Of a DNA stretch of 36,867 nt, positions 14,786-22,581 are shown one piece after another. The stretch comes from CAIZGX01 sp964511555 (GTDB lineage: Bacteria; Bacteroidota; Bacteroidia; Flavobacteriales_D; Sanyastnellaceae), in the NCBI GenBank assembly GCA_964511555.1, contig CAZEFR010000021.1, forward strand, positions 1 to 36,867, given 5' to 3'. The position numbers and the translations under genes were made by a program. A model generated the notes under the pieces. That model saw nothing but the letters and a program-made list of their open reading frames with translations, had not been told where the DNA came from and made no database searches. Within the stretch, counting starts at the first letter, position 1; the number at the start of each line of letters is the position of its first letter.

Positions 14786-16819
14786 CTAGAGTTTTTTAAT
14801 TACAAATTCTGTTCTTCTATTTTTCGCTCTTCCCGCTTCGGTGTCGTTCGATGCAACAGGCTTGGCTTTCCCGAAACCTTTCGCCGAAAGTTGTTCAACC
14901 TTCACTCCTTTCGCAACCAAAAAATCTTTTACTTGATTCGCTCTTCCTAATGAAAGCGCTTCGTTCGATTTATCGTCGCCAATGTTATCGGTGTGTCCAC
15001 GAATCTCAATGATCCACGAAGGATGTTCCTTCAAGTAATCTGCAAACTGAATTAAAATCAATTTAGACTCTTCGTTAATAGAGGTTGAACTGGTTGAATA
15101 GTAAATGTCGTTAATAACAAACGGTTTGTTCTCGGCAACAACAGAGGTTTCTAAATTCAACTTTAAGATTGCAGCGGGATCGCTGTTTTCTTTTTTCGAA
15201 ATGACATGCGCATTGAACGCAATGTTTTCTCCTTCCACTTTCAGCACCACATCTTCTTTCTTATTCGTGCGAACAATAGCGGCATAAGAACCGTCGTCGT
15301 TGTTCACCTTCACTTGCTCTTCACTTCCAGACTGGGCGTATTGAATAGTTACAGAGGCATTCTGCGCAGGGGTTCCATCGTCACCTTTCACCTCTCCTTT
15401 GATAATGGCTACACGCTCGGGCTTCGCCTTTTCAGGCATATTGAATTGAAAAATATCGTAGCTCTTTTCTCCCAAATAACGATCGGCTCCGAAGTACGCC
15501 AATTCACCGTCGCTGCTTACAATAATTCCAATCTGATCGTTCTCGTCGTTAATCGGAACACCAATGTTTTCAACTTCACTGAATGTTCCATCGTCATTCA
15601 TTTTCGCGTAAAAGAAATCCATTCCTCCTACACCCAAGTGTCCATCACTTGAAAAATAAATCGTATGACTATCGCTGTGAATGAAAGGTGCTTTCTCTTG
15701 TCCCTTTGTATTGATCGAAGCTGGAAGTGGCGTGCACTTGCCCCATGTGCCGTCGGATTGCTTCTTCGAAATAAATAAATCGTGACTGAAATTCCCAGAA
15801 TTGTCTTTCATACATTCTGGACGAACCGCCGCAAAAATTAGCGTTTGTCCGTCACCACTTAATGAAGGCTGCGCTTCCCATCCGTCAGGCGTATTCACTC
15901 CTTCACCCAAACTCACCCAGTCACTCCATACATAACCAATGCTTCCGTCATCTTTGGTAATGCGTTCGAATCGGGTTGAAAACAAATCGATGTTGTTTGC
16001 GTTTTTTGCATTCGGATTCGACTTCGCGATGATGAGTTCTTTGTTGTCGATTGAAAGCGTTGATCCACCGTATGAACCACCTTTGTTGAAAGGCGGAGGA
16101 AGTGCCAATCCGTTGTCGAATTGCGCATTGATATCCACGCGCTTGCTCCATGTGAATTCTTCCACTTCTTTACTGGTGAAATCACCTTTCGCTTGTTTGA
16201 TGAGTAAACGCGTGAAGAATAAAATTTCACCGTCGGGCGAGATCATGGGAAGGTATTCATCGCTTGGTGTAGAAACCCCGGTTACTTTTTTCGGTTTGAA
16301 GACATAGTCTTTGTTCCCGTTGAAGATCTTGTTGAAGGCTTTCACAGAGATTAAAGCCTCTTCTACTTCCTTGTATTTCTTGTCGTAATTCGAATTGAAT
16401 TTGGAAAGATCACTGTCTGGAAAACGTAAGAATTTTTCGAAGCTCTCTGTGGCTTGGTCGTACTCTTGATTCGCGTAATGCATAGCACCCAGGAAGTAGT
16501 ACATTTCCGAATGATACTCTTCGCATTTCGCTTTTAGTTCTTCGTACAAACGAATGGTTTCTTCAAAACCAGAACCTTGTCTTTTCGCACGAAGGAATTT
16601 CATTTCACCCAATTGCAACATACACGGCAGACATTCCGCGTCTTGCTCTAAGGCTTGTTCAAGAAATACAATGCGTTCATCGCTGGTGTACTTTTTTCCA
16701 TCTGCCGCTTTCTCTAGCAACTTCTGAATATTCTTTGAAGGAGTGTATTCGCAATTCTGTGCATTCACGAATCTGAATGAACAAAAGATTACGGTAAGTA
16801 TGAATAAGCTTTTATTCAT
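14786..16819 (-). CDS. PorE-like protein: TPR, PD40 repeats, carboxypeptidase-regulatory-like and OmpA domains
   Basis: 677 residues with a signal peptide (1-20, ending FVNA before QN), no lipobox Cys at the cleavage site. Order of domains: helical TPR-like region (about 25-170), PD40/WD40-like beta-propeller repeats (about 180-460; LPMISPDGEILFFTR, PSLSGDGQTLIFA, IHSDSHTIYFSSDGHLGVGG), a carboxypeptidase-regulatory-like domain (about 470-555), and an OmpA peptidoglycan-binding domain with EIRGHTDNIGDD and a final KNRRTEFVI. This is the layout of PorE, which ties the T9SS to peptidoglycan in Porphyromonas gingivalis. Whether this copy or the paralogue at 32446 serves the T9SS is open. It sits in an operon with ribA and trmD. 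Confidence 0.87.
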   Translation of the reverse strand: MNKSLFILTVIFCSFRFVNAQNCEYTPSKNIQKLLEKAADGKKYTSDERIVFLEQALEQDAECLPCMLQLGEMKFLRAKRQGSGFEETIRLYEELKAKCEEYHSEMYYFLGAMHYANQEYDQATESFEKFLRFPDSDLSKFNSNYDKKYKEVEEALISVKAFNKIFNGNKDYVFKPKKVTGVSTPSDEYLPMISPDGEILFFTRLLIKQAKGDFTSKEVEEFTWSKRVDINAQFDNGLALPPPFNKGGSYGGSTLSIDNKELIIAKSNPNAKNANNIDLFSTRFERITKDDGSIGYVWSDWVSLGEGVNTPDGWEAQPSLSGDGQTLIFAAVRPECMKDNSGNFSHDLFISKKQSDGTWGKCTPLPASINTKGQEKAPFIHSDSHTIYFSSDGHLGVGGMDFFYAKMNDDGTFSEVENIGVPINDENDQIGIIVSSDGELAYFGADRYLGEKSYDIFQFNMPEKAKPERVAIIKGEVKGDDGTPAQNASVTIQYAQSGSEEQVKVNNDDGSYAAIVRTNKKEDVVLKVEGENIAFNAHVISKKENSDPAAILKLNLETSVVAENKPFVINDIYYSTSSTSINEESKLILIQFADYLKEHPSWIIEIRGHTDNIGDDKSNEALSLGRANQVKDFLVAKGVKVEQLSAKGFGKAKPVASNDTEAGRAKNRRTEFVIKKL

Positions 16820-16829
16820 GTTGAAAGGA

Positions 16830-17402
16830 TCAAATTTGATGTCCCATTTTCTCGCGCTTCGTATTCAAATAATTTTTATTTGAATCGAATTCTTCGCCGT
16901 GCAGGGGAACACGTTCAACGCTTACAAAACCTATGCCTTCAAGTGCTTCCATCTTCAATGGATTATTCGTTAGCAACTTCACGCGTTGAACTCCCAATTC
17001 CAAAAGTATTTCTACCGCTTGATCGAATGAACGCAAATCTGCATCGAAGCCCAAGGCCTCGTTCGCTTGAATGGTATCCATTCCCTTTTCTTGCAGTTGA
17101 TAAGCCTTGAGTTTATTGATTAAACCAATGCCTCTTCCTTCTTGACGCAAATAAATAAGTACACCCTTTTCTTCTCCACATTGTTTAAGCGCTTCGTGCA
17201 GCTGATCTCCGCAATCGCATTTACGCGAACCAAAGACATCTCCTGTCATGCATTCCGAATGAATTCGAACGACAACAGGTTCAGATAAATTACACGCCGG
17301 ATGAACCAAAGCTAGGTTCGGAAGTTCGGCATTGCCGCTATCGAACGCCTTAATTTCAAAGTCGCCGTATTGTGTAGGAAGAAAAGTTGATACAAGCTCC
17401 AC
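16830..17402 (-). CDS. ribA: GTP cyclohydrolase II
   Basis: Converts GTP to 2,5-diamino-6-ribosylamino-4(3H)-pyrimidinone 5'-phosphate, the first step of riboflavin synthesis. Seen in 190 residues: the zinc ligands Cys51, Cys62 and Cys64 in SECMTGDVFGSRKCDCG, and the GTP-binding and catalytic RQEGRGIGL (86-94). The later KLLTNNP segment is also typical. This is the stand-alone cyclohydrolase without a fused RibB domain. The start is GTG at 17402; no ATG is nearby, and a perfect -7 box TATCTTTG sits 21 nt upstream. It is probably the first gene of the operon that runs through to the acyltransferase. Confidence 0.95.
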   Translation of the reverse strand: MELVSTFLPTQYGDFEIKAFDSGNAELPNLALVHPACNLSEPVVVRIHSECMTGDVFGSRKCDCGDQLHEALKQCGEEKGVLIYLRQEGRGIGLINKLKAYQLQEKGMDTIQANEALGFDADLRSFDQAVEILLELGVQRVKLLTNNPLKMEALEGIGFVSVERVPLHGEEFDSNKNYLNTKREKMGHQI

Positions 17403-17423
17403 TATCGTTTCGAATTAGAAATT

Positions 17424-17431
17424 CAAAGATA
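17424..17431 (-). promoter_or_regulatory. -7 promoter box of the ribA operon
   Basis: TATCTTTG on the minus strand matches TAnnTTTG exactly, 21 nt before the GTG of ribA, in the 43-nt gap after the MFS transporter gene. It suggests ribA has its own promoter. Confidence 0.55.
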
Positions 17432-17445
17432 ATGGGGAATGTGTA

Positions 17446-18789
17446 TTAATTGCTTTTCGCAGGCAACAAGAAACAAGACAATCCGCCAATTATTAAACTG
17501 GTTCCTGCCAACACCATGGTGAAAATAAGTTGATCTCCAAAAAAGGTCTTGTACGCCCAATTGATTCCACCTAATGCCGCAACAATTTGAGGGATAACAA
17601 TGAACATGTTGAAGATACCCATGGAAACTCCCATTTTCTCTGGACGAACTGAGCTTGATAGAATGGCATAAGGCATTGAAAGAATACTTCCCCATGCTAT
17701 TCCAACCAGCGCGAAACTTAAATTCATGATACTCGCAAACTCTTGATTGGCCGAGAAAAGCAATAAGAATCCAACACCTCCAGCCACCAAAGAAAAGAAA
17801 TGAATCAATCTTCTATTCACGCCGCGCTTGGCTGTGTATAGCGTTAGCACTAAAGCAAAAACCATTGAGCTCAATCCGTACATACCCATTGAACTTCCAA
17901 CTAAATTGGCTGCATTGTTATAGGCAGCGAATTCTGTTTCGAAATGAACTGCGCCTTTCTCAGGCATAGGTGCGTTGTATACATGATCGGTTAGAGCAGG
18001 AACTGCGAAAGACCACATGGTAAAAAACGCAAACCAACTGAAGAATTGTACCAATCCTAGTTTCCACATAACCGCCGGCATGTGAGTGAAGCTTTTCCCT
18101 ATTTCAACAAGACCATTTACAAATCCCTTGGTCTCTTCACGCTCTTTACGAAACGCTTCCATATCGGCCGGAGCTTCCTCCTTCGTGGTAAAGACCGTCC
18201 ACAATATAGAAATCATGAACACCAATGCTCCGATGGCAAATCCCCATTTCACTGAAGGAGGAACTTGTCCTTCTGGCGCAGTATTCGAAAAACCCAGGAA
18301 ACTCAAGAACCAAGGCAGGTTACTCGCAACCCAAGTTCCAATTCCAATAATTAATGTTTGAACTACAAATCCATAGGAGCGTTGATCTTCCGGAAGTTTA
18401 TCAGCTACCAACGCACGGAAGGGCTCCATGGAGATATTTATGGAGGCATCCATTACCCATAAAAATCCGGCTGCAATCATTAGGGTTGGCGAATAAGGGA
18501 CAAAGAACAAAGCAAGAGAACTCAGAATTGCACCGATCAAAAAATAAGGTCGGCGTCTTCCTAGTCGAGGATGCCAAGTACGATCACTTAAAAAACCTAT
18601 GATGGGTTGCACAATAAGTCCTGTCAGCGGTGCGGCCACCCACAAAAGGGGAATGCTGTCTTCCGACGCACCTAAAGCTTGGAATATACGCGACATAAAT
18701 CCGCCTTGAAGTGCAAATCCAAACTGAATTCCCATGAAGCCGAAGCTCATGTTCCAGATTTGCCAAAAACTTAATCGTTGCTTATTCAT
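17446..18789 (-). CDS. MFS sugar transporter, SLC45/sucrose-maltose type
   Basis: 447-residue inner-membrane transporter with about twelve hydrophobic segments. The first loop carries SDRTWHPRLGRRRPYF, the extended RxGRR signature shared by SLC45-type and plant-type sucrose/maltose:H+ symporters, and the N-terminus MNKQRLSFWQIWNMSFGFMGIQFG fits bacterial members. It probably imports a di- or oligosaccharide with protons; the substrate is not determinable. ATG at 18789 is chosen over a more distal in-frame start at 18822 because family members begin just before the SFWQIWN segment. The neighbours rnz and ribA are unrelated, and no glycosidase is next to it. Confidence 0.88.
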   Translation of the reverse strand: MNKQRLSFWQIWNMSFGFMGIQFGFALQGGFMSRIFQALGASEDSIPLLWVAAPLTGLIVQPIIGFLSDRTWHPRLGRRRPYFLIGAILSSLALFFVPYSPTLMIAAGFLWVMDASINISMEPFRALVADKLPEDQRSYGFVVQTLIIGIGTWVASNLPWFLSFLGFSNTAPEGQVPPSVKWGFAIGALVFMISILWTVFTTKEEAPADMEAFRKEREETKGFVNGLVEIGKSFTHMPAVMWKLGLVQFFSWFAFFTMWSFAVPALTDHVYNAPMPEKGAVHFETEFAAYNNAANLVGSSMGMYGLSSMVFALVLTLYTAKRGVNRRLIHFFSLVAGGVGFLLLFSANQEFASIMNLSFALVGIAWGSILSMPYAILSSSVRPEKMGVSMGIFNMFIVIPQIVAALGGINWAYKTFFGDQLIFTMVLAGTSLIIGGLSCFLLPAKSN

Positions 18790-18841
18790 ACCTGCAAGAT
18801 ATAGAAAGTGTACCAAATACACTCACTCGCAGAAAAGATTT

Positions 18842-19750
18842 TTACAGATCGAAAATAACGCCTTCGTTGGCAATCTCTGTTTTCGGAAATACAGTCATAG
18901 CCTCTGTCTTAAAGAGCTCGTCGTCACTGTATCGACTGCTATAATGTCCAACTACCAATTTCATCGCATTCGCCATTTTCGCAATTGTCGCCGCTTGAAT
19001 CGTTGTGGAATGGAACGTCTTTTTCGCACGTTCAGTGTCTTCTTGTAGAAACGTGGTTTCATGATAAACCAAATCCGAATTCATAATATTCGGAACAATT
19101 CGTTCGTCGTAAGCTGTATCTGAACAATAGGCGTATCTGCGAATCGGGATTGAAGGACTGGTGACTTTTTCATATGGAATCACTTCGTTCTCACGTTCGA
19201 CATCGATTCCTTTCTTCAATAATAATATTTCCGAAGGTTGAAGTTTGAATTCAATAATGGCCCACTTTTCAACGTTTAACTTCCGCTCTTTTTCCTCGAA
19301 AACAAATCCAGTGCACGGCACGCGGTGTTTCAAAGGAAATGAATAAACTCGTACCGTATCGTCTTCAAAAATGAGCTGCTTCTCTTTGTCTTGTGTTTCA
19401 ACAAAAATTAATTCGTATTCGAAATACGAATCAGACACTTTGAATTGCAGGCGAATGACTTCTTCCAAACCGGGAGGACCATAAATTGTTAAAGGAGTTT
19501 TCCTTCCCAATAAATTATAAGTGCTCAGCAGTCCGATAAGGCCAAAGAAATGATCGCCATGCAAATGTGAAATGAAGATGGCTTGAATGCGCTGCATCTT
19601 CACCTTGTATTTCCTCAATTGCATTTGTGTCCCTTCACCACAGTCGATCAAAAAATATTTATCGTGCACATTCACAACCTGTGCCGTAGGCTTGTGGCGC
19701 GAGGTTGGCGTTGCGGCGCCACATCCGAGTATGGTAACTTGAAACAGCAT
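18842..19750 (-). CDS. rnz: Ribonuclease Z
   Basis: Metallo-beta-lactamase-fold endonuclease that trims the 3' trailer of tRNA precursors. Seen in 302 residues: VTILGCGAATPTS at the N-terminus, DCGEGTQ (36-42), the zinc-binding HLHGDH (62-67), and later YCSDTAYDE, LVYHETTF and the VGHYSSRY histidine motif. Length and motif order are those of the short bacterial enzyme. Its ATG (19750) lies directly after the T-run of an intrinsic terminator belonging to the gene upstream, so it must depend on read-through or on a promoter overlapping that hairpin. Confidence 0.95.
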   Translation of the reverse strand: MLFQVTILGCGAATPTSRHKPTAQVVNVHDKYFLIDCGEGTQMQLRKYKVKMQRIQAIFISHLHGDHFFGLIGLLSTYNLLGRKTPLTIYGPPGLEEVIRLQFKVSDSYFEYELIFVETQDKEKQLIFEDDTVRVYSFPLKHRVPCTGFVFEEKERKLNVEKWAIIEFKLQPSEILLLKKGIDVERENEVIPYEKVTSPSIPIRRYAYCSDTAYDERIVPNIMNSDLVYHETTFLQEDTERAKKTFHSTTIQAATIAKMANAMKLVVGHYSSRYSDDELFKTEAMTVFPKTEIANEGVIFDL

Positions 19751-19784
19751 AAAAAAGAAAACCGTCTCGTGTAAGACGAGACGG
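19751..19784 (-). terminator. Intrinsic terminator downstream of the T9SS type A cargo gene
   Basis: On the minus strand a perfect 9-bp stem CCGTCTCGT / ACGAGACGG (19762-19770 with 19776-19784) with a 5-nt loop is followed by TTTTCTTTTTT. The T-run touches the ATG of rnz. Confidence 0.88.
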
Positions 19785-19809
19785 CTTCAAAGGTCGTGAA
19801 TAATTTCGA

Positions 19810-20610
19810 TTAGTGTTGAACTTGAATCAACTTCTCTGCAACATTCTTTCCTGAAACAAGACGAGCCACGTAGTTTCCTTCTGGAAGGTTCGCAGTGTTC
19901 AAGCGATAAGTGTTAGCACCTGGAGTTGTCATTGTCTTCTCCGAGAAAACCAATTGACCCATGGTGTTGAACACAGAAACTTCAGCTTGCTCGTTAGCAC
20001 CCATTGGGAAAGTCACCAAAGTAAATTCGTTTGCTGGGTTTGGAGCAACTTTAACAACATCGTTGAAAGTAACACCTTCAGTTACGCTGTTTCCGGAGAA
20101 GTCCAGGGTATAGCCTGTGAACTCATAAGGAACATCACCTAACAAAAGTAAGTTTGCTGTAACTGCAATCTTAACAGGGAAAATTCCACTTTGATTTGGG
20201 GTACCGGCGATATCTCCGCAATAACCCGCACCTGTTCCAAACATACAAGGATCTGGATCTTCACCGTTGTTGTTACACGTTATCGAAAGACCTAAACCAC
20301 TCAAATCTGCCCACGTAGTATCAACTTCCGAAACAATTCCGTAAAAAACGGCATCAAGATGAATTGAATTAATTGAAATAAAAGCAGGGTATGAAGGGTC
20401 AATATCAGCAGCCGTAGTTGGTGTTCTAACATAAAGAACATCGGCATATGGCTGACCTTGAAGACCTGGAGCAAAGTTTTCTCCGATCGTTGGGTTTGGA
20501 CTTACACCAAAAGTTTGACCAGCCCAATCATAGTCGGCTGAATTACATTGTGCAGCAGCAGACAAAGAAAGCGCCGCAAAAGCGAATACAGAAAGTAATT
20601 GTTTATTCAT
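19810..20610 (-). CDS. Secreted protein with T9SS type A sorting domain
   Basis: 266 residues: signal peptide (1-20, SAAAQ), a cysteine-containing extracellular region of unknown function (about 21-185), and a C-terminal T9SS type A sorting domain (about 188-266) starting VKVAPNPANEF and containing VSVFNTMGQLVF and LPEGNYVARLVSGKNVAEKLIQV. Such proteins are carried across the outer membrane by the type IX system and are usually anchored on the surface. The central region lists Cys pairs and beta strands but no catalytic motif I know. It is 18 nt after the STAS gene, on the same strand, and is followed by a strong terminator. Confidence 0.88.
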   Translation of the reverse strand: MNKQLLSVFAFAALSLSAAAQCNSADYDWAGQTFGVSPNPTIGENFAPGLQGQPYADVLYVRTPTTAADIDPSYPAFISINSIHLDAVFYGIVSEVDTTWADLSGLGLSITCNNNGEDPDPCMFGTGAGYCGDIAGTPNQSGIFPVKIAVTANLLLLGDVPYEFTGYTLDFSGNSVTEGVTFNDVVKVAPNPANEFTLVTFPMGANEQAEVSVFNTMGQLVFSEKTMTTPGANTYRLNTANLPEGNYVARLVSGKNVAEKLIQVQH

Positions 20611-20632
20611 ATGAGGTTTAGATGAGGTTTAG
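20611..20632. repeat. Tandem 11-bp duplication between STAS and T9SS cargo genes
   Basis: ATGAGGTTTAG occurs twice without a gap (20611-20621 and 20622-20632). On the minus strand it lies directly before the cargo gene's ATG and contains the TAA stop of the STAS gene. Confidence 0.85.
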
Positions 20633-20991
20633 ATTTCGCGTTCAACTTCTTCCATATATACCAAATCAATGGCTTCACTTAGTGTTGGGGTAATTTTTAT
20701 AATTGAATCCAACTGTGAAATGGAAATTAATTTATTCACGGTAACTTGTAATCCACAAATTACAAATGAACCATTGGCTTCTCGACAAAGCCTATGGCCT
20801 ACTAGCAAGGCCGAAAGTCCCGAAGAGTCTATATACTTCGTTGCAGAAAGATCAACAACTATATTCTTGCTATTTTCTCTGTTAAGCAACGTAACCTCCG
20901 CCTTGAGCTCTGGAGCACAAATCGCATCAAGTTTCTCAACATTAGAAACAACAACAACTAATTTATCTTTTTGACTAGAAGTAAAATTCAT
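20629..20991 (-). CDS. STAS-domain protein (SpoIIAA-like anti-sigma factor antagonist)
   Basis: Single STAS domain of about 120 residues. The core VVDLSATKYIDSSGLSALLVGHRL carries the serine at the site phosphorylated in SpoIIAA/RsbV proteins, followed by the usual FVICGLQVTVNKLI strand-helix. Such proteins bind a partner (a kinase/anti-sigma factor or other regulator) depending on phosphorylation. No kinase or phosphatase gene is adjacent. I choose ATG 20991 rather than ATG 21006 because a perfect -7 box (21007-21014) ends directly at 21006, so transcription should begin within the intervening codons. If the mRNA starts earlier, the longer form is possible. It precedes a T9SS cargo gene with little space, so the two are probably cotranscribed. 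Confidence 0.87.
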   Translation of the reverse strand: MNFTSSQKDKLVVVVSNVEKLDAICAPELKAEVTLLNRENSKNIVVDLSATKYIDSSGLSALLVGHRLCREANGSFVICGLQVTVNKLISISQLDSIIKITPTLSEAIDLVYMEEVEREI

Positions 20992-21006
20992 GTATTCAGA
21001 TTTCAT

Positions 21007-21014
21007 CAAATTTA
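21007..21014 (-). promoter_or_regulatory. -7 promoter box of the STAS gene
   Basis: TAAATTTG on the minus strand matches TAnnTTTG exactly. It ends 15 nt before the chosen ATG at 20991 and directly abuts the alternative ATG at 21006. Confidence 0.55.
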
Positions 21015-21034
21015 AGAAAAATCACGAATGAAAC

Positions 21035-21057
21035 AAAAAAAAAGCACTGAGAGGCTT
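21035..21057 (-). terminator. Weak terminator candidate after pyrB
   Basis: On the minus strand a short AAGC/GCTT stem (21054-21057 with 21042-21045) is followed by nine T. The stem is weak, so this is tentative. Confidence 0.3.
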
Positions 21058-21994
21058 AACCCACTCTCTTTATACCTTGAGCTAGAAGAAAGATCGTTGC
21101 CATTCTTACGGCTACACCATTTTCAACTTGATTGAGTATTATGCTATTGTTGCCATCTGCAACTTCGCTAGAAATTTCTACTCCGCGATTAATTGGTCCA
21201 GGGTGCATGATTACGATTTCTTTACCCAAAGCATTTAATCGATCTTGCGTAAGTCCGAATAACTCTGTGTATTCGCGAAGACTTGGGAAATATGGGATTC
21301 CAGCATCTTGTCTTTCCAACTGAATACGCAACATGTTAGCCACGTCGCACCATTCTAATGCGCGTTGAAGATTGTGTTCAACTTTCACTCCTAGTGATTC
21401 AATGTGCTTCGGGATTAACGTTGTTGGTCCACACACCATAACTTCCGCACCCAACTTCTGAAGGCAATAGATATTACTGAGTGCAACACGACTGTGTGTT
21501 ATGTCTCCTACAATAACTACCTTCTTCCCTTTGACTTCGCCTAATTTTTCTCTGATTGAAAATGCATCGAGTAATCCTTGTGTTGGATGCTCGTGCGTTC
21601 CGTCACCAGCGTTTACAACAACAGTGTTGGTTCTTTCGGCTAGAAACTGACATGCTCCAGGCGATGCGTGACGCATAACCACCATGTCTACTTTCATAGC
21701 CAAGATGTTGTTCACGGTATCAATGAGTGTTTCACCTTTCTTCACCGAAGAAGTTGATGCGGAAAAATTCACAACATCTGCTCCGAGTCTTTTCTCGGCC
21801 AATTCAAAACTCAACCGCGTGCGTGTTGAGTTTTCAAAAAACAAATTGGCAACTGTAATGTCTCTTAAAGAAGGAACCTTCTTAATGGGTCTGTTCAAGA
21901 CTTCTTTGAACTCATCTGCTTGCGAAAAAATCAAGTCAATGTCCGATTTTTTCAGCGGCTCAATGGCAATGAGGTGTTTGGTGCTCAGCTTCAT
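21056..21994 (-). CDS. pyrB: Aspartate carbamoyltransferase catalytic subunit
   Basis: Makes N-carbamoyl-aspartate from carbamoyl phosphate and aspartate, the committed step of pyrimidine synthesis. Seen in 312 residues: the carbamoyl-phosphate loop STRTR (56-60) in FFENSTRTRLSFE, DGTHEHPTQGLLD, VVIVGDITHSRVA, and the C-terminal IMHPGPINRGVE. It starts one base after the stop of pyrR, so it is in one operon with that regulator. No pyrI regulatory subunit gene follows; the next gene encodes a STAS protein with its own promoter, so the enzyme is probably of the type lacking the allosteric subunit, unless pyrI is elsewhere. Confidence 0.96.
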   Translation of the reverse strand: MKLSTKHLIAIEPLKKSDIDLIFSQADEFKEVLNRPIKKVPSLRDITVANLFFENSTRTRLSFELAEKRLGADVVNFSASTSSVKKGETLIDTVNNILAMKVDMVVMRHASPGACQFLAERTNTVVVNAGDGTHEHPTQGLLDAFSIREKLGEVKGKKVVIVGDITHSRVALSNIYCLQKLGAEVMVCGPTTLIPKHIESLGVKVEHNLQRALEWCDVANMLRIQLERQDAGIPYFPSLREYTELFGLTQDRLNALGKEIVIMHPGPINRGVEISSEVADGNNSIILNQVENGVAVRMATIFLLAQGIKRVG

Positions 21995-21995
21995 T

Positions 21996-22535
21996 TTAGT
22001 CGTTCAAAAAAATTACATGATCTTCCTTTTCTCCTTCACTCTTCCACATGACTCTTACACGTTGATTATCGAAGCTCTCAACTTCTTTTCCAACATAAGT
22101 CGCTTCAATTGGAACCTCTCTTCCCTTCTTTCGATCAATTAATACCAGCAACTCAACAGACTTCGGTCTGCCGTACTCCAAAAGTCCTTCCATACCCGCT
22201 CGAATGGTTCTTCCCGTATACAAAACATCATCTACCAAAACAACATTCTTGCCTTCAACACTATGCTTCATGTCCGATGCTCGTGCAATCAAGGGTTTGT
22301 CGTGCATTCTAAAATCGTCGCGATAGAATGTTGGGTCTACAATTCCCCATTTAACTTGATGACCCGATTTTGTAAGTTCCTCAACAATGCGTTCAGTAAA
22401 AAAAACACCCCGAGGCTGCAGTCCAATAAGCACTGTAGAGGAGAAGTCTTTGTGATTTTCGATTAATTGGCGACATAACCTTTGAATGATCATATTCAGC
22501 AGTCCGCCATTGATCAAGGTAATTTTCTTTGCCAT
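21996..22535 (-). CDS. pyrR: PyrR: pyrimidine operon regulator / uracil phosphoribosyltransferase
   Basis: 179-residue type I phosphoribosyltransferase. The PRPP loop VVLVDDVLYTGRT (98-110) is perfect, and LIGLQPRGVFF and RDDFRMHDKP match PyrR. In Gram-positive bacteria PyrR binds pyr mRNA to attenuate transcription and also has uracil phosphoribosyltransferase activity. I see no PyrR-binding antiterminator structure here, and the predicted mRNA has almost no leader, so regulation by attenuation upstream of pyrR seems unlikely. ATG 22535 is chosen because the perfect -7 box TATATTTG ends 6 nt upstream; the frame remains open to 22691, but that stretch overlaps the divergent tsaC gene. Confidence 0.92.
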   Translation of the reverse strand: MAKKITLINGGLLNMIIQRLCRQLIENHKDFSSTVLIGLQPRGVFFTERIVEELTKSGHQVKWGIVDPTFYRDDFRMHDKPLIARASDMKHSVEGKNVVLVDDVLYTGRTIRAGMEGLLEYGRPKSVELLVLIDRKKGREVPIEATYVGKEVESFDNQRVRVMWKSEGEKEDHVIFLND

Positions 22536-22541
22536 CGAGTG

Positions 22542-22549
22542 CAAATATA
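22542..22549 (-). promoter_or_regulatory. -7 promoter box of pyrR-pyrB
   Basis: TATATTTG on the minus strand matches TAnnTTTG and ends 6 nt before the pyrR ATG. Together with the box at 22568-22575 it forms a compact divergent promoter in a 46-nt gap. Confidence 0.62.
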
Positions 22550-22567
22550 GTGGAAAATTGAATTGAC

Positions 22568-22575
22568 TACTTTTG
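22568..22575 (+). promoter_or_regulatory. -7 promoter box of tsaC/sua5
   Basis: TACTTTTG on the plus strand matches TAnnTTTG and ends 6 nt before the ATG at 22582. Only 18 nt separate it from the oppositely directed pyrR box, so RNA polymerase can probably occupy only one at a time. Confidence 0.62.
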
Positions 22576-22581
22576 CAATGC

